Source of the DNA: an uncultured Prevotellaceae bacterium
Lineage (GTDB): Bacteria > Bacteroidota > Bacteroidia > Bacteroidales > Bacteroidaceae
Length of the DNA: 64,000 nucleotides
Direction: 5' to 3'
Assembly: GCA_902761905.1 (NCBI GenBank)
Contig: CACWMK010000002.1
Location: forward strand, 146,996-210,995
The notes under the pieces are model-generated. The model was not told the DNA's origin. It was given only the letters and a program-made list of their open reading frames with translations, and made no database searches. Made by a program: the position numbers and the translations under genes. Positions 8,328 through 19,107 of the stretch are shown one piece after another. The number at the start of each line of letters is the position of its first letter. Within the stretch, counting starts at the first letter, position 1.

Positions 8328-9491
8328 TTATAATCTCTTCAGTGTAAGCAGCGTTATATCGTCGCTCTGTTCTGCCTCGCCTGCAAATGCCTTAACGTCG
8401 GCTTTCACAGTGTCTATCATTGTCTGGCAGTCTGCCTTTGCGTTCTGCTTGATTAGTTCCTCAAGGCGCTTCTCGCCATATTCCTTGAATTCTATGTCGG
8501 TAGCTTCAGTCACACCGTCTGTGTATAGCAACAGCATGTCGCCATGCTCTAACTGGAGGGTATCTTCTGAGAACTCGAATGATTCGAAGACACCTGCAAC
8601 AATATTCTTCGATAGTGGCAGTTGCTCGATACTACCATCAGCTTTTATCAGATATGGAGGGTTATGACCAGCATTGGTATAGGTCACCTCGCCCGTCTGA
8701 ATATTGTATATGCCATAGAAAACGGTTACAAACATGCTGTTCACCGATTCGTTCGACAGGAGGTCGTTCGAGTAGTCCATACATTCTGCAGCACTTGCGC
8801 CTCTGATTCCGGTAGATCGGATCAAAGTTCGACTCACGGCCATGAAGATGGCTGCGGGAACACCCTTTCCACTCACGTCGGCAATAACAAAGCCAATGCG
8901 GTTTTCATCAATACGGAAGAAGTCGTAGAAGTCGCCACCAACGTCCTTAGCTGCATTCATGGATGCGGCTATATCCAGTTGACTGGCATTCTCGGGGAAT
9001 GGCGGGAAGATACGAGGCAGGATAGCCTGCTGAATCTCCTTGGCCACAGCCAAGTCGCCCTTGATTGACTCCAGCTGATTATGCTCCTTTTCCATGGTCT
9101 TGATGTAGTTGATTTGCTCAACAGCCTTCTCGATTGTCAGACTAAGGTCATCAAGATCGATGGGCTTCGTCGCAAAGTCAAAGGCGCCATTGTTCATGGC
9201 CTGGCGGATATTACCCATATCGCCATAAGCCGACACCATGATGCACTTAAGGGCGGGGTTCTGCATCTCATTAACCTTCGTGAGTAGCGTCAGACCGTCC
9301 ATTTCCGGCATGTTTATGTCAGATAGGATGATGTCGAAATCCTTCTCTTTGAGCAACATGGTGAGCGCTTCAAGACCGTTATGAGCGAACTTGAACTCGT
9401 AGACTCCCTTTCTAATTTGTCTTCTAAAATACTGTGTCAACAACAGTTCGAGGTCCATCTCGTCGTCAACACTCAAAATTTTTACTGGCAT
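8328..9491 (-). CDS. Response regulator with SpoIIE/RsbU-type PP2C phosphatase output
   Basis: A 387-residue cytosolic regulator. The receiver domain covers about residues 3-125, with the acidic pair Asp9/Asp10, acceptor Asp58 in DIILSDINMPEMDG, and a conserved Lys in ATKPIDLDD. A linker coiled coil (about 130-160) leads into a SpoIIE-type PP2C domain with metal-binding motifs GGDFYDF, VIADVSGKGVPAA, LLYTDGVTEA and a terminal DDITLLTL. Proteins of this architecture (RsbU and RssB-like PP2C regulators) dephosphorylate an anti-sigma-antagonist protein on Ser or Thr. No STAS antagonist or anti-sigma kinase is encoded nearby, so the target is elsewhere or atypical. It is first in an operon ending in the peptide synthetase, with a good promoter directly upstream. 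Phosphorylation by the downstream kinase is inferred. Confidence 0.93.
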   Translation of the reverse strand: MPVKILSVDDEMDLELLLTQYFRRQIRKGVYEFKFAHNGLEALTMLLKEKDFDIILSDINMPEMDGLTLLTKVNEMQNPALKCIMVSAYGDMGNIRQAMNNGAFDFATKPIDLDDLSLTIEKAVEQINYIKTMEKEHNQLESIKGDLAVAKEIQQAILPRIFPPFPENASQLDIAASMNAAKDVGGDFYDFFRIDENRIGFVIADVSGKGVPAAIFMAVSRTLIRSTGIRGASAAECMDYSNDLLSNESVNSMFVTVFYGIYNIQTGEVTYTNAGHNPPYLIKADGSIEQLPLSKNIVAGVFESFEFSEDTLQLEHGDMLLLYTDGVTEATDIEFKEYGEKRLEELIKQNAKADCQTMIDTVKADVKAFAGEAEQSDDITLLTLKRL

Positions 9492-9522
9492 ATGCTAATA
9501 GATAATATTCATGAATTCGATT

Positions 9523-9556
9523 GCAAAAATAGAAAAAAAAAACGATATAACACAAA
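9523..9556 (-). promoter_or_regulatory. Bacteroidota-type promoter of the signalling/NRPS operon
   Basis: On the minus strand a -33 TTTG (9556-9553) and a -7 TATTTTTGC (9531-9523) are 21 bp apart, matching the Bacteroidota consensus TTTG-N19-21-TAnnTTTG. The -7 box lies about 32 bp upstream of the response-regulator ATG. It is the only clear promoter before the five-gene operon. Confidence 0.6.
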
Positions 9557-9611
9557 AAAAGTGTAAAAAAATTAAAAAACAGCATTGAATTGTTGTTTTT
9601 AGAATAAAAAT

Positions 9612-9660
9612 GCTGTTAAAAATAACCGCCGGTGAGATCTGGGGAGATACTCATCGGCGG
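9612..9660 (-). terminator. Rho-independent terminator after the GH3 gene
   Basis: An 11-bp stem with one mismatch (CCGCCGGTGAG at 9626-9636 against CTCATCGGCGG at 9650-9660), followed in minus-strand orientation by a T-rich run (TTATTTTTAA). It lies 28 bp after the GH3 stop codon, ends the esterase-GH3 transcript and insulates the next operon. Confidence 0.8.
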
Positions 9661-9688
9661 CGGAGATATAGAATTTGATTTAGGATTA

Positions 9689-12082
9689 TTATCTCTTAAG
9701 GAGATTCATTGTGCCTTGGGGCTTCATCACGTTGTTAACCTTGGTCTGCTGAGCCTTGACAGTGGCCTTCAGTGTGGCCTTGATGTCCTGTGATGAGGCT
9801 CCTACCAGGAACTGGTATTCGCCAGCGGCGACTACCCAGGCTGAGGCAGCCTCGTCGAACGATGCCAGGTCGGCGGCCTTAACGGTCATTACTACGGTCT
9901 GGGTCTCGTCGGGAGCCAACAGCTTGGTCTTGGCGTAAGCCTTAAGTTCCTTAGCGGGCTTGTTGGCAGCCTTGTTGTCGGGTGCTGAGATGTAAAGCTC
10001 TACTACCTCCTTGCCCTCAAGTTTACCAGTGTTCTTAACCGTTACGCTAATCTCGTAAGCATCGCCCTTCTCGGTAATCTTGGCATCGCTGTACTCAAAA
10101 GTGGTATAGCTGAGACCGTAACCGAATGGATAGCTTACAGGTACATCGAACGAGTCGAAGTAGCGGTAACCTACGTAGATGTCTTCCTCGTAGTCGGTGT
10201 AGTCAACATTCTTAACGTTGCCTTTCTGACCCTGATTCATCATGTCGATGCGTGGATCCTGGTCGATGGGGAAGTTCTTTGAACTGTAGGCATCGGTGAA
10301 CTTAACAGGCCAAGTCATAGTGAACTTACCGCTAGGTGACTGCTTGCCGCTGAGAACGTCGACAACGCTGTTACCACCTTCCTGTCCTGCCTGCCATGCG
10401 CAGAGGATAGCATCGGGCAGCTCCTTCCAAGTGGCAGTCTCGATGACACCACCGATGTTGAGCAGTACTACAACCTGCTTGCCTGCCTTGTGGTATACAT
10501 CGCAAACTTGCTCGATAAGCTTGCGCTCTGAGTCGCTCAGATTGAAGTCGGCAGCCTTACGGTCCATAAACTCACCAGAGATACGGCCAAGGGTGATGAC
10601 TGCTACATCGGCCTGCGAAGCCTGCTTAGCTAGTTCGTCGGCACTGAACTGCTTCTCGGCTGGCAATGGGCGTGGCATAAAGCGCAACAGCATAGCATTC
10701 TTAGGGTCCTTCTTGGCAGCAGCCTCTATCTCGGCTTCTTCCTTGGCCTTGCAGTCGGCTGCGTATGCTGTGTAGGCGTTCTTCAACTCGTCGGAAACGG
10801 TGTAGCCACTATTCTTCATTCCGTCGAGCAGAGAAACTACATAAGCGTGGTTTACATTACCCGAACCTGTGCCACCAGCGATGAAGTCGTAAGAAGTGTT
10901 ACCATACAAGGCAACGTTCTTGATGTTCTTGCCAAATGGCAGCACGCCACCATTCTTCATAAGAACCATACCCTCGGCAGCACTCTGACGTGTAACGGCA
11001 GCGTGAGCCTGTAGGTCGGGCTTGTTAGAGTATTTGTAACCCTGGAAACGTGGGCTCTTCTCAATGAGGTTAAGGATGCGCTGGACACTGCGGTCGAGAT
11101 CGGCCTCGGCCAACTTACCTCTCTTCACACCAGCTACGATGCTGTCGAACTGCTCGGCCTTGCCGGGCTGCAACATATCGTTGCCGGCCCACATCTGCTT
11201 GGCACCGTCCTTACCGCCAAACCAGTCGGTCATCACGGTTCCCTCGTAGCCCCACTCGTCGCGCAGGATGGTGGAAACAAGGTCTTTGCTCTCAGAGGTG
11301 TAAACACCATTGATATAGTTATAAGATGTCATCACTGTCCAGGGCTGACTCTCCTTGATGGCAATCTCGAAGCCCTTAAGATAGATCTCGCGCAGAGCAC
11401 GCTGAGAGATGTGAGCATCGTTGTTCATGCGGTTTGTCTCCTGGTTGTTGGCAGCAAAGTGCTTGATGCTGGTACCAACGTCGTTCTTCTGAACACCAGT
11501 GATATAGGCCGAAGCTGTCTTACCAGCTACAACGGGGTCCTCAGAGTAGTACTCGAAGTTGCGGCCGCACAGAGGGTTACGCATGATGTTGAGGGCAGGA
11601 GCCAACAGCACGTCGGCACCATACTCTTTTACTTCTTCGCCAATGGCCTGACCCACCTGCTGGATGAGTTCAGTGTTCCATGTAGAGGCAAGCAGGGTTC
11701 CGATGGGGAAGTGAGTACAATAATATGTAGCAGAGTCGCCTTCACGCTTAGCGTCGATACGCAGTCCGGCAGGACCATCGGCCAGCACTACAGCAGGGAT
11801 GCCCAGCGAGTCGAGTGGGTAAGTGGTACCAGCGGCACCGGGCACCAGACTACGTGTGGCTCCGATCACGGCATCATTGCCCGAGAAACCAGCCATACCA
11901 GTACCGATAACGAAGTGAGCCTTGTCTTCGAGAGTAAGCTTACTCATCACCTCTTCCTGATTGATGGTGTTCTTGGGACCTTGCTTGTCGGCAGTGGCGC
12001 AGGCTGTCAGCAGCAAAGCTGCTGCAGCAATGTAAAAATGAGAGAATTTAAAAATTAAACCATCTGACTGCTTCATAATCAT
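9689..12082 (-). CDS. GH3 beta-glucosidase / beta-xylosidase, lipoprotein
   Basis: A 797-residue glycoside hydrolase family 3 enzyme that would release terminal beta-linked glucose or xylose from oligosaccharides. The N-terminus carries a lipoprotein signal (LLLTAC), so it is probably anchored in a membrane facing the periplasm or cell surface. Domain order: the TIM-barrel GH3 N domain (about 45-370), with KHFAANNQETNR and catalytic nucleophile Asp286 in VMTDWFGG; the alpha/beta GH3 C domain (about 395-640); and a fibronectin-III-like C-terminal domain (about 690-775). Length and order match BglX-type enzymes; family members include both glucosidases and xylosidases, and sequence alone does not separate them here. 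The first ATG is at 12082, with an alternative at 12076 giving MKQSDG. It follows the esterase by 36 bp and is closed by the terminator at 9612-9660. Confidence 0.93.
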   Translation of the reverse strand: MIMKQSDGLIFKFSHFYIAAAALLLTACATADKQGPKNTINQEEVMSKLTLEDKAHFVIGTGMAGFSGNDAVIGATRSLVPGAAGTTYPLDSLGIPAVVLADGPAGLRIDAKREGDSATYYCTHFPIGTLLASTWNTELIQQVGQAIGEEVKEYGADVLLAPALNIMRNPLCGRNFEYYSEDPVVAGKTASAYITGVQKNDVGTSIKHFAANNQETNRMNNDAHISQRALREIYLKGFEIAIKESQPWTVMTSYNYINGVYTSESKDLVSTILRDEWGYEGTVMTDWFGGKDGAKQMWAGNDMLQPGKAEQFDSIVAGVKRGKLAEADLDRSVQRILNLIEKSPRFQGYKYSNKPDLQAHAAVTRQSAAEGMVLMKNGGVLPFGKNIKNVALYGNTSYDFIAGGTGSGNVNHAYVVSLLDGMKNSGYTVSDELKNAYTAYAADCKAKEEAEIEAAAKKDPKNAMLLRFMPRPLPAEKQFSADELAKQASQADVAVITLGRISGEFMDRKAADFNLSDSERKLIEQVCDVYHKAGKQVVVLLNIGGVIETATWKELPDAILCAWQAGQEGGNSVVDVLSGKQSPSGKFTMTWPVKFTDAYSSKNFPIDQDPRIDMMNQGQKGNVKNVDYTDYEEDIYVGYRYFDSFDVPVSYPFGYGLSYTTFEYSDAKITEKGDAYEISVTVKNTGKLEGKEVVELYISAPDNKAANKPAKELKAYAKTKLLAPDETQTVVMTVKAADLASFDEAASAWVVAAGEYQFLVGASSQDIKATLKATVKAQQTKVNNVMKPQGTMNLLKR

Positions 12083-12118
12083 ATAACTTTTTAATTATTA
12101 CATTATTACATTTTTTCA

Positions 12119-13336
<1,218 letters not shown>

Positions 13337-13356
13337 TTAATTTAGCTATTCACGCT

Positions 13357-13365
13357 GCAAATATA
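13357..13365 (-). promoter_or_regulatory. Internal -7 promoter box before the esterase gene
   Basis: TATATTTGC on the minus strand matches the TAnnTTTG consensus and lies 30 bp upstream of the esterase start, inside the gap after the preceding lipoprotein gene. It suggests a separate transcript for esterase and GH3. No clear -33 element was seen because that region falls in the end of the upstream gene. Confidence 0.45.
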
Positions 13366-13376
13366 AGTTTTTTTTC

Positions 13377-14291
13377 TTACTTTACAAGTGAAATGAACAT
13401 AAAATTGAATGCACCGCTACCGGTAGTACCAGCAGCATCGATGGTTTCGAGAGCGGTACCCTTGAACGAGAACAGCGTTTCGCCTTCGGCGCTCTTGGCG
13501 GTGGTTATCTCCACGCTTCCACCGGTCAGATACTGCATCGTACCGCCATTATCCTGATAGCTGGTGCCGCCTGCCATACCGTAATCGGGTATTGAGTAGC
13601 CGGCGCTTATCTGCATGGCATCATGCGCATCGCCAACGATGGTATAGGTGCCAGCCAGGTCGGCAGCCTGCTTGCTGTTGCCATTAATCACGTCGAACAG
13701 ACCAACCTGGTTGCCGGCAGGATCGCTGATGGTGATGGTGTACTTGGTGACGTCGGGATAAACGGTGCTCTGGAAGGTGGTCCAGTCCATGATGGCTACC
13801 TCGCTCTGGGCGATGGTCATGGTATAGCCGCTGGGTTCAGGATCATCCTCGCCAACGATGAAGGTGAGCTCGCCCTTGAAGTAAGGCTTGTACTGCTTGC
13901 CATCGCTGGTTTTCACCAGACCGCTGATAAAGTAGCAGCCGTTCACGGCGCTCACGTCGATGCTTCCCTCGCTGATGGCAGCACCGTTGATGCTACCAGC
14001 GTAGGTGCCACCTGTAGTGAGGGTGGCTACAGGCTGATAGGTACCCTCGCCAAGAATCCACTCCTTACTGCCAAAACTAAGGCTGAGGCTGTTGCCTGCA
14101 GCATCGGTAAACTGGGTGTTCAGCGCTTTGATGCCCTTACCCAACTTGGTGGTAGGCTGTACGCTGCCGTTATTGAAGGTGCAGAAGGTGATGTTGCTGA
14201 ATTCACCGTTCAAGTCTTCGATGGAGTCATTGCTGCAAGCCGTAAAGCCAATCACAGCCAGTAACATGATGATATATCTAAACTTTTTCAT
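13377..14291 (-). CDS. PUL outer-surface lipoprotein of unknown fold (probable SusE/F-position glycan-binding protein)
   Basis: A 304-residue lipoprotein (lipobox GFTAC, Cys near residue 19). No catalytic motif is visible. Two halves look related: each has an AGN-led strand (AGNSLSLSF, AGNQVGLFD), a GTY element (GEGTYQPV, LAGTYTIV), a glycine-rich stretch and a closing SDGKQYKPYFKG / AEGETLFSFKG strand. This suggests two tandem beta-sandwich domains. It follows susD by 42 bp, the place normally taken by surface glycan-binding proteins, and is therefore a candidate accessory binder for the same glycan. The name is positional; no known family was recognised. Confidence 0.8.
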   Translation of the reverse strand: MKKFRYIIMLLAVIGFTACSNDSIEDLNGEFSNITFCTFNNGSVQPTTKLGKGIKALNTQFTDAAGNSLSLSFGSKEWILGEGTYQPVATLTTGGTYAGSINGAAISEGSIDVSAVNGCYFISGLVKTSDGKQYKPYFKGELTFIVGEDDPEPSGYTMTIAQSEVAIMDWTTFQSTVYPDVTKYTITISDPAGNQVGLFDVINGNSKQAADLAGTYTIVGDAHDAMQISAGYSIPDYGMAGGTSYQDNGGTMQYLTGGSVEITTAKSAEGETLFSFKGTALETIDAAGTTGSGAFNFMFISLVK

Positions 14292-14333
14292 AATTACTCT
14301 TAATTCTAAATTCTTTACTCTTAATTCTCTTTA

Positions 14334-15899
14334 TTACCATTCAGCGTTCTGAGTCATGTTAGGATTGAGCTCGATCTCCTTAAGAGGAATAGGCAGGAGC
14401 TTGTGCTTGCTCTTGAAACCATACTTGTCGTTCTTGAAGAGCCACTGTACGCCCTCGGTACCGAAGGCAGGTATTTCCTTACCCTGCTGACCAAGAGCCG
14501 ACTCTGCGTCGCCCCAGCGAACCAGATCCTGGAAGCGTACACTCTCGTTGCAGAGCTCCAGGCGCTTCTCGGTCTTGATGTCGTTCAGCGTTACGCTGGT
14601 CAGCGGTGTCTCCTTGGCGCGGATACGAATCTGATTGATGTAGTCGAGAGCCTTGCTGCTGTTGCCTGCCTGCAACTGAGCCTCGGCGGCCAACAGCAGA
14701 ACCTCGGCATAGCGCATAATCTTCAGATTGGTGAACTGAACGCCCTGGAAGAACGACTGATCCACAACGCAGTCCTCCTTCAGCGACTGGTTCTTCCACA
14801 TAAAGTAACCCTCGCAGCCATATACCAAGGCGCCCGTCTGGATGCTAACGCCAAAGTTCTTCAGCTGCTCGTAGGTCATCATGGTCTTGTTCAGACGGTA
14901 GCCGTTGGCACCTTCCCAAGCCACGAAAGCATCGTAGAGCGACTTGCGTGGGTTCATGAATCCATAGGTACCCTGGGCAATCACGGCAGCTGCCTGTCCG
15001 CTGTAGTTCATCTTGTCGGTACGCCAGCCCTGCATCAACAGGTACATATCAAACTGGTTCCACATCTGCTCGGTATCGTTACGCTTCTGAAGTTCGAATA
15101 CCGACTCGCAGTTGTTGTTGGCTGCAGCATGGAACTGCGCATCGTACTCGCCCTGATAGAGTGCATATTTGCCTGAGTTAATCACGTTGTCGAGCATGGC
15201 AGCAGCCTCACTGTTCTTACCTTCAAAGAGATAAGCCTTGCCTAAGAAAGCCTGAGCTGTCTCCTTGGTGATGCGGATGCCTCCCTCGGCATCGTTCACG
15301 TCGCTCTTCGAGGGAAGGGTTCCACTGTTGATGGCCTCGTTCAGGTCGTTCTCGATGAGTGCCCACATCTCGGCAGGATCGCTGTTGCCTAAGCGATACT
15401 CACCTGGTTCCAACAGGTGGTCCACAACAGGAGCTGTGCCAAACAGGGTTACCAGTTCGAACGAAGCCCATGCACGAAACACCTTAGCCTCGTTGATGGC
15501 GCGTTTCATAATAGAGGTTTCTCCCTGTGTCTTGTCGATAATCAGGTTGGCTTTGTAGATGACGCCATAGAGTCCTGAATAGAGACTCTGAACCATACCG
15601 TGATCGGTGCCGAAGGTGTATTCGTTGAGTTTCTCCATTTCGGCGTTGTCGCCACGCGAACCGCCACCTGTCCAGACATCGTCAGACAGACAGTTCTTGG
15701 TCATAAACCAATTGTAATGTAGGCTACGCATCTGCAGATAGAGCGAAGAGGTGGCCTGCATGGTGTTTTCGTCGTTGGTGTAGAAGTCTTCCATACTTCC
15801 CAGGTTGCCGTGCTTGGCAATGTCGAGCTCGCTGTCGCAGCTGCTAAAGCCGAGCGATGAAACAGCCAACATTGCGATATATATAATATTCTTTTTCAT
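14334..15899 (-). CDS. susD-like: SusD/RagB-family surface glycan-binding lipoprotein
   Basis: A 521-residue SusD homologue that caps its SusC barrel and delivers oligosaccharides. Lipobox GFSSC near residue 21. The fold signature is visible: an N-terminal helical TPR-like part (YTNDENTMQATSSLY, then YKANLIIDKT and AFLGKAYLF) and the C-terminal conserved block LKIMRYAEVLLLAAEAQ, YINQIRIRAKE, KRLELCNESVRFQDLVRWGDA and LLPIPLKEIELNPNMTQN. Length is normal for the family. It lies 41 bp after the susC gene in the same transcript. Confidence 0.96.
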   Translation of the reverse strand: MKKNIIYIAMLAVSSLGFSSCDSELDIAKHGNLGSMEDFYTNDENTMQATSSLYLQMRSLHYNWFMTKNCLSDDVWTGGGSRGDNAEMEKLNEYTFGTDHGMVQSLYSGLYGVIYKANLIIDKTQGETSIMKRAINEAKVFRAWASFELVTLFGTAPVVDHLLEPGEYRLGNSDPAEMWALIENDLNEAINSGTLPSKSDVNDAEGGIRITKETAQAFLGKAYLFEGKNSEAAAMLDNVINSGKYALYQGEYDAQFHAAANNNCESVFELQKRNDTEQMWNQFDMYLLMQGWRTDKMNYSGQAAAVIAQGTYGFMNPRKSLYDAFVAWEGANGYRLNKTMMTYEQLKNFGVSIQTGALVYGCEGYFMWKNQSLKEDCVVDQSFFQGVQFTNLKIMRYAEVLLLAAEAQLQAGNSSKALDYINQIRIRAKETPLTSVTLNDIKTEKRLELCNESVRFQDLVRWGDAESALGQQGKEIPAFGTEGVQWLFKNDKYGFKSKHKLLPIPLKEIELNPNMTQNAEW

Positions 15900-15939
15900 A
15901 ATGATTTCAATTTTTCAATTCTTTAATTCTGTAACTCTC

Positions 15940-18900
15940 TTAGAATTCAATGTTCAGTCCCAGTACCACTTTCTTTGAGGTGGGGTAGCCGCCCTTGTCG
16001 ATACCCATACCCGAGGTAGAGTTGGTAGCAGCCTCAGGATCGAAGCCTGGATACTTAGAGAAGGTGAAGAAGTCGTCGAGCGAAGCGTAGATACGGGCAT
16101 GGCTCAAGGCCACTTTATTAATGAGGCTCTTAGGAAGGGTGTAACCCAGCTGAATCTGCTTGATCTTGAAGAAACTGCCATCGTAAACCAGCGCACTCGA
16201 TGTGGCATACTTATCCATGTCGTTAGCGCCAGCACGGGGTACGGTGCCGTTAGGATTATCTACGGTCCAACGGTTGTTGTAGAACACCTCCTTCAAGCGG
16301 TTCGAAGCAGCGTAGTCGGGACGGTTGATACAGTTGAAAATCTTGTTACCGTGCGAACCGGTTCCGAATACGGTCAGGTCGATGCCCTTATAGGTAGCTG
16401 TGAGGGTGAGACCGTAGGTGAAGTCGGGGATAGCATCGCCGATGTATGTCAGGTCGCCATCCGATACTTTTCCGTCGCCATCCAGATCCTCGAACAGTGG
16501 GTTACCTGTCTCCTTGTCGATGCCGGCAAACTTGTAGCCGCGGAAGTAGTAAACGGGATAGCCCTTCTCGAAATAGGTGATGGTGTAGGTGTGGAAGCTG
16601 CTACCGCTCAAACGGGTGATTGAAGGATCGATATAGGTCACCTTATTGCTCAGGGTAGAGAGGTTGGCACGGATGCTGTAGTTGAAGTCGCCGATATGGT
16701 CGCGCCAGCCCAGCTCAAACTCAAAGCCCTTGTTCTCAACGTTACCGGCATTCATGGGCGAGGTGCTGCCACCGATGATGAGCGATGGTGTGGTACCCCA
16801 TACCAGCAGGTCCTTAGTCTTCTTGATAAAGTAGTCGATGCCGAAGGTCATGCGACCGCCCATCAGGATTCCGTCGAAACCAAAGTTCAGCTGTTCTGAT
16901 GTCTCCCACTTCAGGTCGTCGTTACCCATGGTTGATGGGGCTGCGGCCTGGGTGTAGTTGATACCCGAAGAGAATGGATAGAGTCCGCCCAGTGCCATAT
17001 CGGTGCTGTAGCTGTAGCCGCCCAATGCCGAGAGACTACCGTTCTGACCCCAGCTGGCACGGAACTTCAGACTGTCGAACCAGCTCTTGAGCGGTGCAAA
17101 GAATTTCTCTTCGCTCAGTGTCCAACCTACTGATACAGCTGGGAAATAACCCCAACGGGTTTTCTTAGAGAGCTTCGACAGGTCGGCAGCATCTGCGCGC
17201 AGCGAAGCCTGCAGCAGGTAACGGCCCATGAAATCGTAAGACAGACGGCCGAAGTAAGAGTACTTGGTACTCTCGTTGGTTTCGCCGCTCACACCCTTGG
17301 TGGCCGATGCGTTGGCATAGTTCAGATAGTAGAACAATGGGTCGTTCTTTTTCAGGGCATCCTCGCCATTGGCTGTCAGCGAACCGTTCACATTGTCGCT
17401 TGATGACTTCTGGAACGACATACCTACCATGGCTGTAACGGTATGACCACCAAACTGTTTCATATAGTTGGCAAAGTTCTCCCACTGATAGTAGATAGAG
17501 GTTGATGAACCTGCACTGAAGTCGAGATAGTCGCGGCTCTGCACACCGTTGCCATAGAATGGCAGACTGGTGCTGCTGCTACGTGTACCAGCCAGGCGAT
17601 AACCGAAACGAGAGGTGACAGTGAGGCCTTTTAATGGTGTGAAATCGCCATAGATAGAACCGTTGATATTGAATCCCTGGTTCTTTGACCGACCGTTGTC
17701 GCGCATAATCATGGGATGATACTGCTCGCCGGCATAGAACTTCGACACGGCATAGTAGTTACCGTTCTCGTCCTGCAGCAGCTGCTTGCCGTTGGCCTGG
17801 GCGTTTACCATCTGGTAAGGCAGGTTCTCGGCGGTGTAGGTGTCGGGAGTCAATGGGTCGAGCATCAGAATGGATGTCAGCAGCGAGCCGTACTCGCTGT
17901 TGGTAGATACCGAGCGAACATCGTATTTCTCAATCTGGTTGGTAGTACCTACCTTCAACCAGTCTTTAATCTTATATTCGGCGTTGATGGTGGCTGTGAG
18001 TCGTTTGTACACATCAGCGTCGCCTTTCACGATACCATTATTATTAAGGTACGCGAGCGAGAGGAAGTAGTTGCCGCGGTCGTTACCACCGGTGAACGAG
18101 AGGGCGTGCTTCTGCATGTGACCATGATTGAAAGCCACATCGGTCCAGGCTGTGTTGGTAACACCGTCCCAGTTCTTCAGCATATAGTCTTTCGTAAAAA
18201 TGTTACCCTCGTCCATATACTGGATATACTGCTCGGCGTTCAGCATCTTTGGGATGCGGGCCAGACTCTCGTCGGTAAACATAAAGTCGTAGGTAATCTT
18301 ACCCTGTCCGGGCTTACCTTTCTTGGTGGTGATGAGAACCACACCATTACCAGCCTCGGCACCGTAGATTGCGGCAGAGGCGGCATCCTTCAGGATTTCC
18401 ATCGAGGCAATGGTGCTGGGGTCGATACCACTGATATCACTCAGGCGCACACCATCAACAACGAACAATGGCTCTGAGCTTGAATTAGAGGAATAACCGC
18501 GCACGCGAATGGTTGGTGATGAACCAGGAGCAGCGCTCGACTGGATAATCTGCACCCCCGAGGTCTTACCCTGCAGGGCTTGTTGAGCGTTGGCGATGGT
18601 GCGGTTCTCCATATCCTCGGGCTTTACCTGAGAGATGGCACCTGTTACGCTACTCTTCTTCTGTACACCATAACCAACAACAACGACTTCGTCGAGTACC
18701 TTGTTGTCGGGTTTCAGGTTGATGGTCATGCCTTTCTTAGCGGCACCTTCAAAGGTCTGATAGCCGATGTAGGTCACCGTGATAACCTGTCCGGCCTTAA
18801 CGTTTACCGTAAAGTTACCATCGAAATCGGTGATGGTAGCATTCTTGGCATTACTCTTTTCTGCAACGGTGGCGCCGATAACCGGTTCACCATTCTCGTC

Positions 18901-18987
18901 GATCACAGTGCCCTTAATTCCTTGGGCGAACGATGTCACTGACATAAACAACGCCATCAACATCAGTAAAATACTGCTCTTTTTCAT
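15940..18987 (-). CDS. susC-like: SusC/RagA-family TonB-dependent outer-membrane transporter
   Basis: A 1015-residue outer-membrane importer of oligosaccharides powered by TonB. Signal peptide about 1-21; carboxypeptidase-D-like regulatory domain about 24-95 (GTVIDENGEPVIGATV, ITDFDGNFTV); SusC signature LDEVVVVGYGVQKK; plug domain with IRVRGYSSNSSSEPLFVVD and AAIYGAEAGNGVVLITTKKG; then a beta-barrel ending in a final aromatic residue (VVLGLNIEF). No extra STN signalling domain is present, so control is through the hybrid regulator and not an anti-sigma factor. It heads the minus-strand operon with susD, divergent from the HTCS gene. Confidence 0.96.
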   Translation of the reverse strand: MKKSSILLMLMALFMSVTSFAQGIKGTVIDENGEPVIGATVAEKSNAKNATITDFDGNFTVNVKAGQVITVTYIGYQTFEGAAKKGMTINLKPDNKVLDEVVVVGYGVQKKSSVTGAISQVKPEDMENRTIANAQQALQGKTSGVQIIQSSAAPGSSPTIRVRGYSSNSSSEPLFVVDGVRLSDISGIDPSTIASMEILKDAASAAIYGAEAGNGVVLITTKKGKPGQGKITYDFMFTDESLARIPKMLNAEQYIQYMDEGNIFTKDYMLKNWDGVTNTAWTDVAFNHGHMQKHALSFTGGNDRGNYFLSLAYLNNNGIVKGDADVYKRLTATINAEYKIKDWLKVGTTNQIEKYDVRSVSTNSEYGSLLTSILMLDPLTPDTYTAENLPYQMVNAQANGKQLLQDENGNYYAVSKFYAGEQYHPMIMRDNGRSKNQGFNINGSIYGDFTPLKGLTVTSRFGYRLAGTRSSSTSLPFYGNGVQSRDYLDFSAGSSTSIYYQWENFANYMKQFGGHTVTAMVGMSFQKSSSDNVNGSLTANGEDALKKNDPLFYYLNYANASATKGVSGETNESTKYSYFGRLSYDFMGRYLLQASLRADAADLSKLSKKTRWGYFPAVSVGWTLSEEKFFAPLKSWFDSLKFRASWGQNGSLSALGGYSYSTDMALGGLYPFSSGINYTQAAAPSTMGNDDLKWETSEQLNFGFDGILMGGRMTFGIDYFIKKTKDLLVWGTTPSLIIGGSTSPMNAGNVENKGFEFELGWRDHIGDFNYSIRANLSTLSNKVTYIDPSITRLSGSSFHTYTITYFEKGYPVYYFRGYKFAGIDKETGNPLFEDLDGDGKVSDGDLTYIGDAIPDFTYGLTLTATYKGIDLTVFGTGSHGNKIFNCINRPDYAASNRLKEVFYNNRWTVDNPNGTVPRAGANDMDKYATSSALVYDGSFFKIKQIQLGYTLPKSLINKVALSHARIYASLDDFFTFSKYPGFDPEAATNSTSGMGIDKGGYPTSKKVVLGLNIEF

Positions 18988-19047
18988 TGAGATCTTAATT
19001 GTTTTGAGTTAATTGTTAGAAATATACTTTGGTTTCAAATTTCGGTT

Positions 19048-19056
19048 GCAAAGGTA
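19048..19056 (-). promoter_or_regulatory. -7 promoter box of the minus-strand susCD operon
   Basis: TACCTTTGC on the minus strand matches TAnnTTTG and lies about 61 bp upstream of the susC ATG. Transcription runs away from the HTCS gene. Confidence 0.55.
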
Positions 19057-19107
19057 AACTATAATATTAAAATATGTTTTTTTATTCTGTTTTTCGTTTT
19101 TCCTTGT

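Noticed and set aside
17716-18477. Plus-strand open frame of 253 codons within the minus-strand susC
   Set aside because: Lies entirely over conserved plug and barrel codons of SusC; no independent support.
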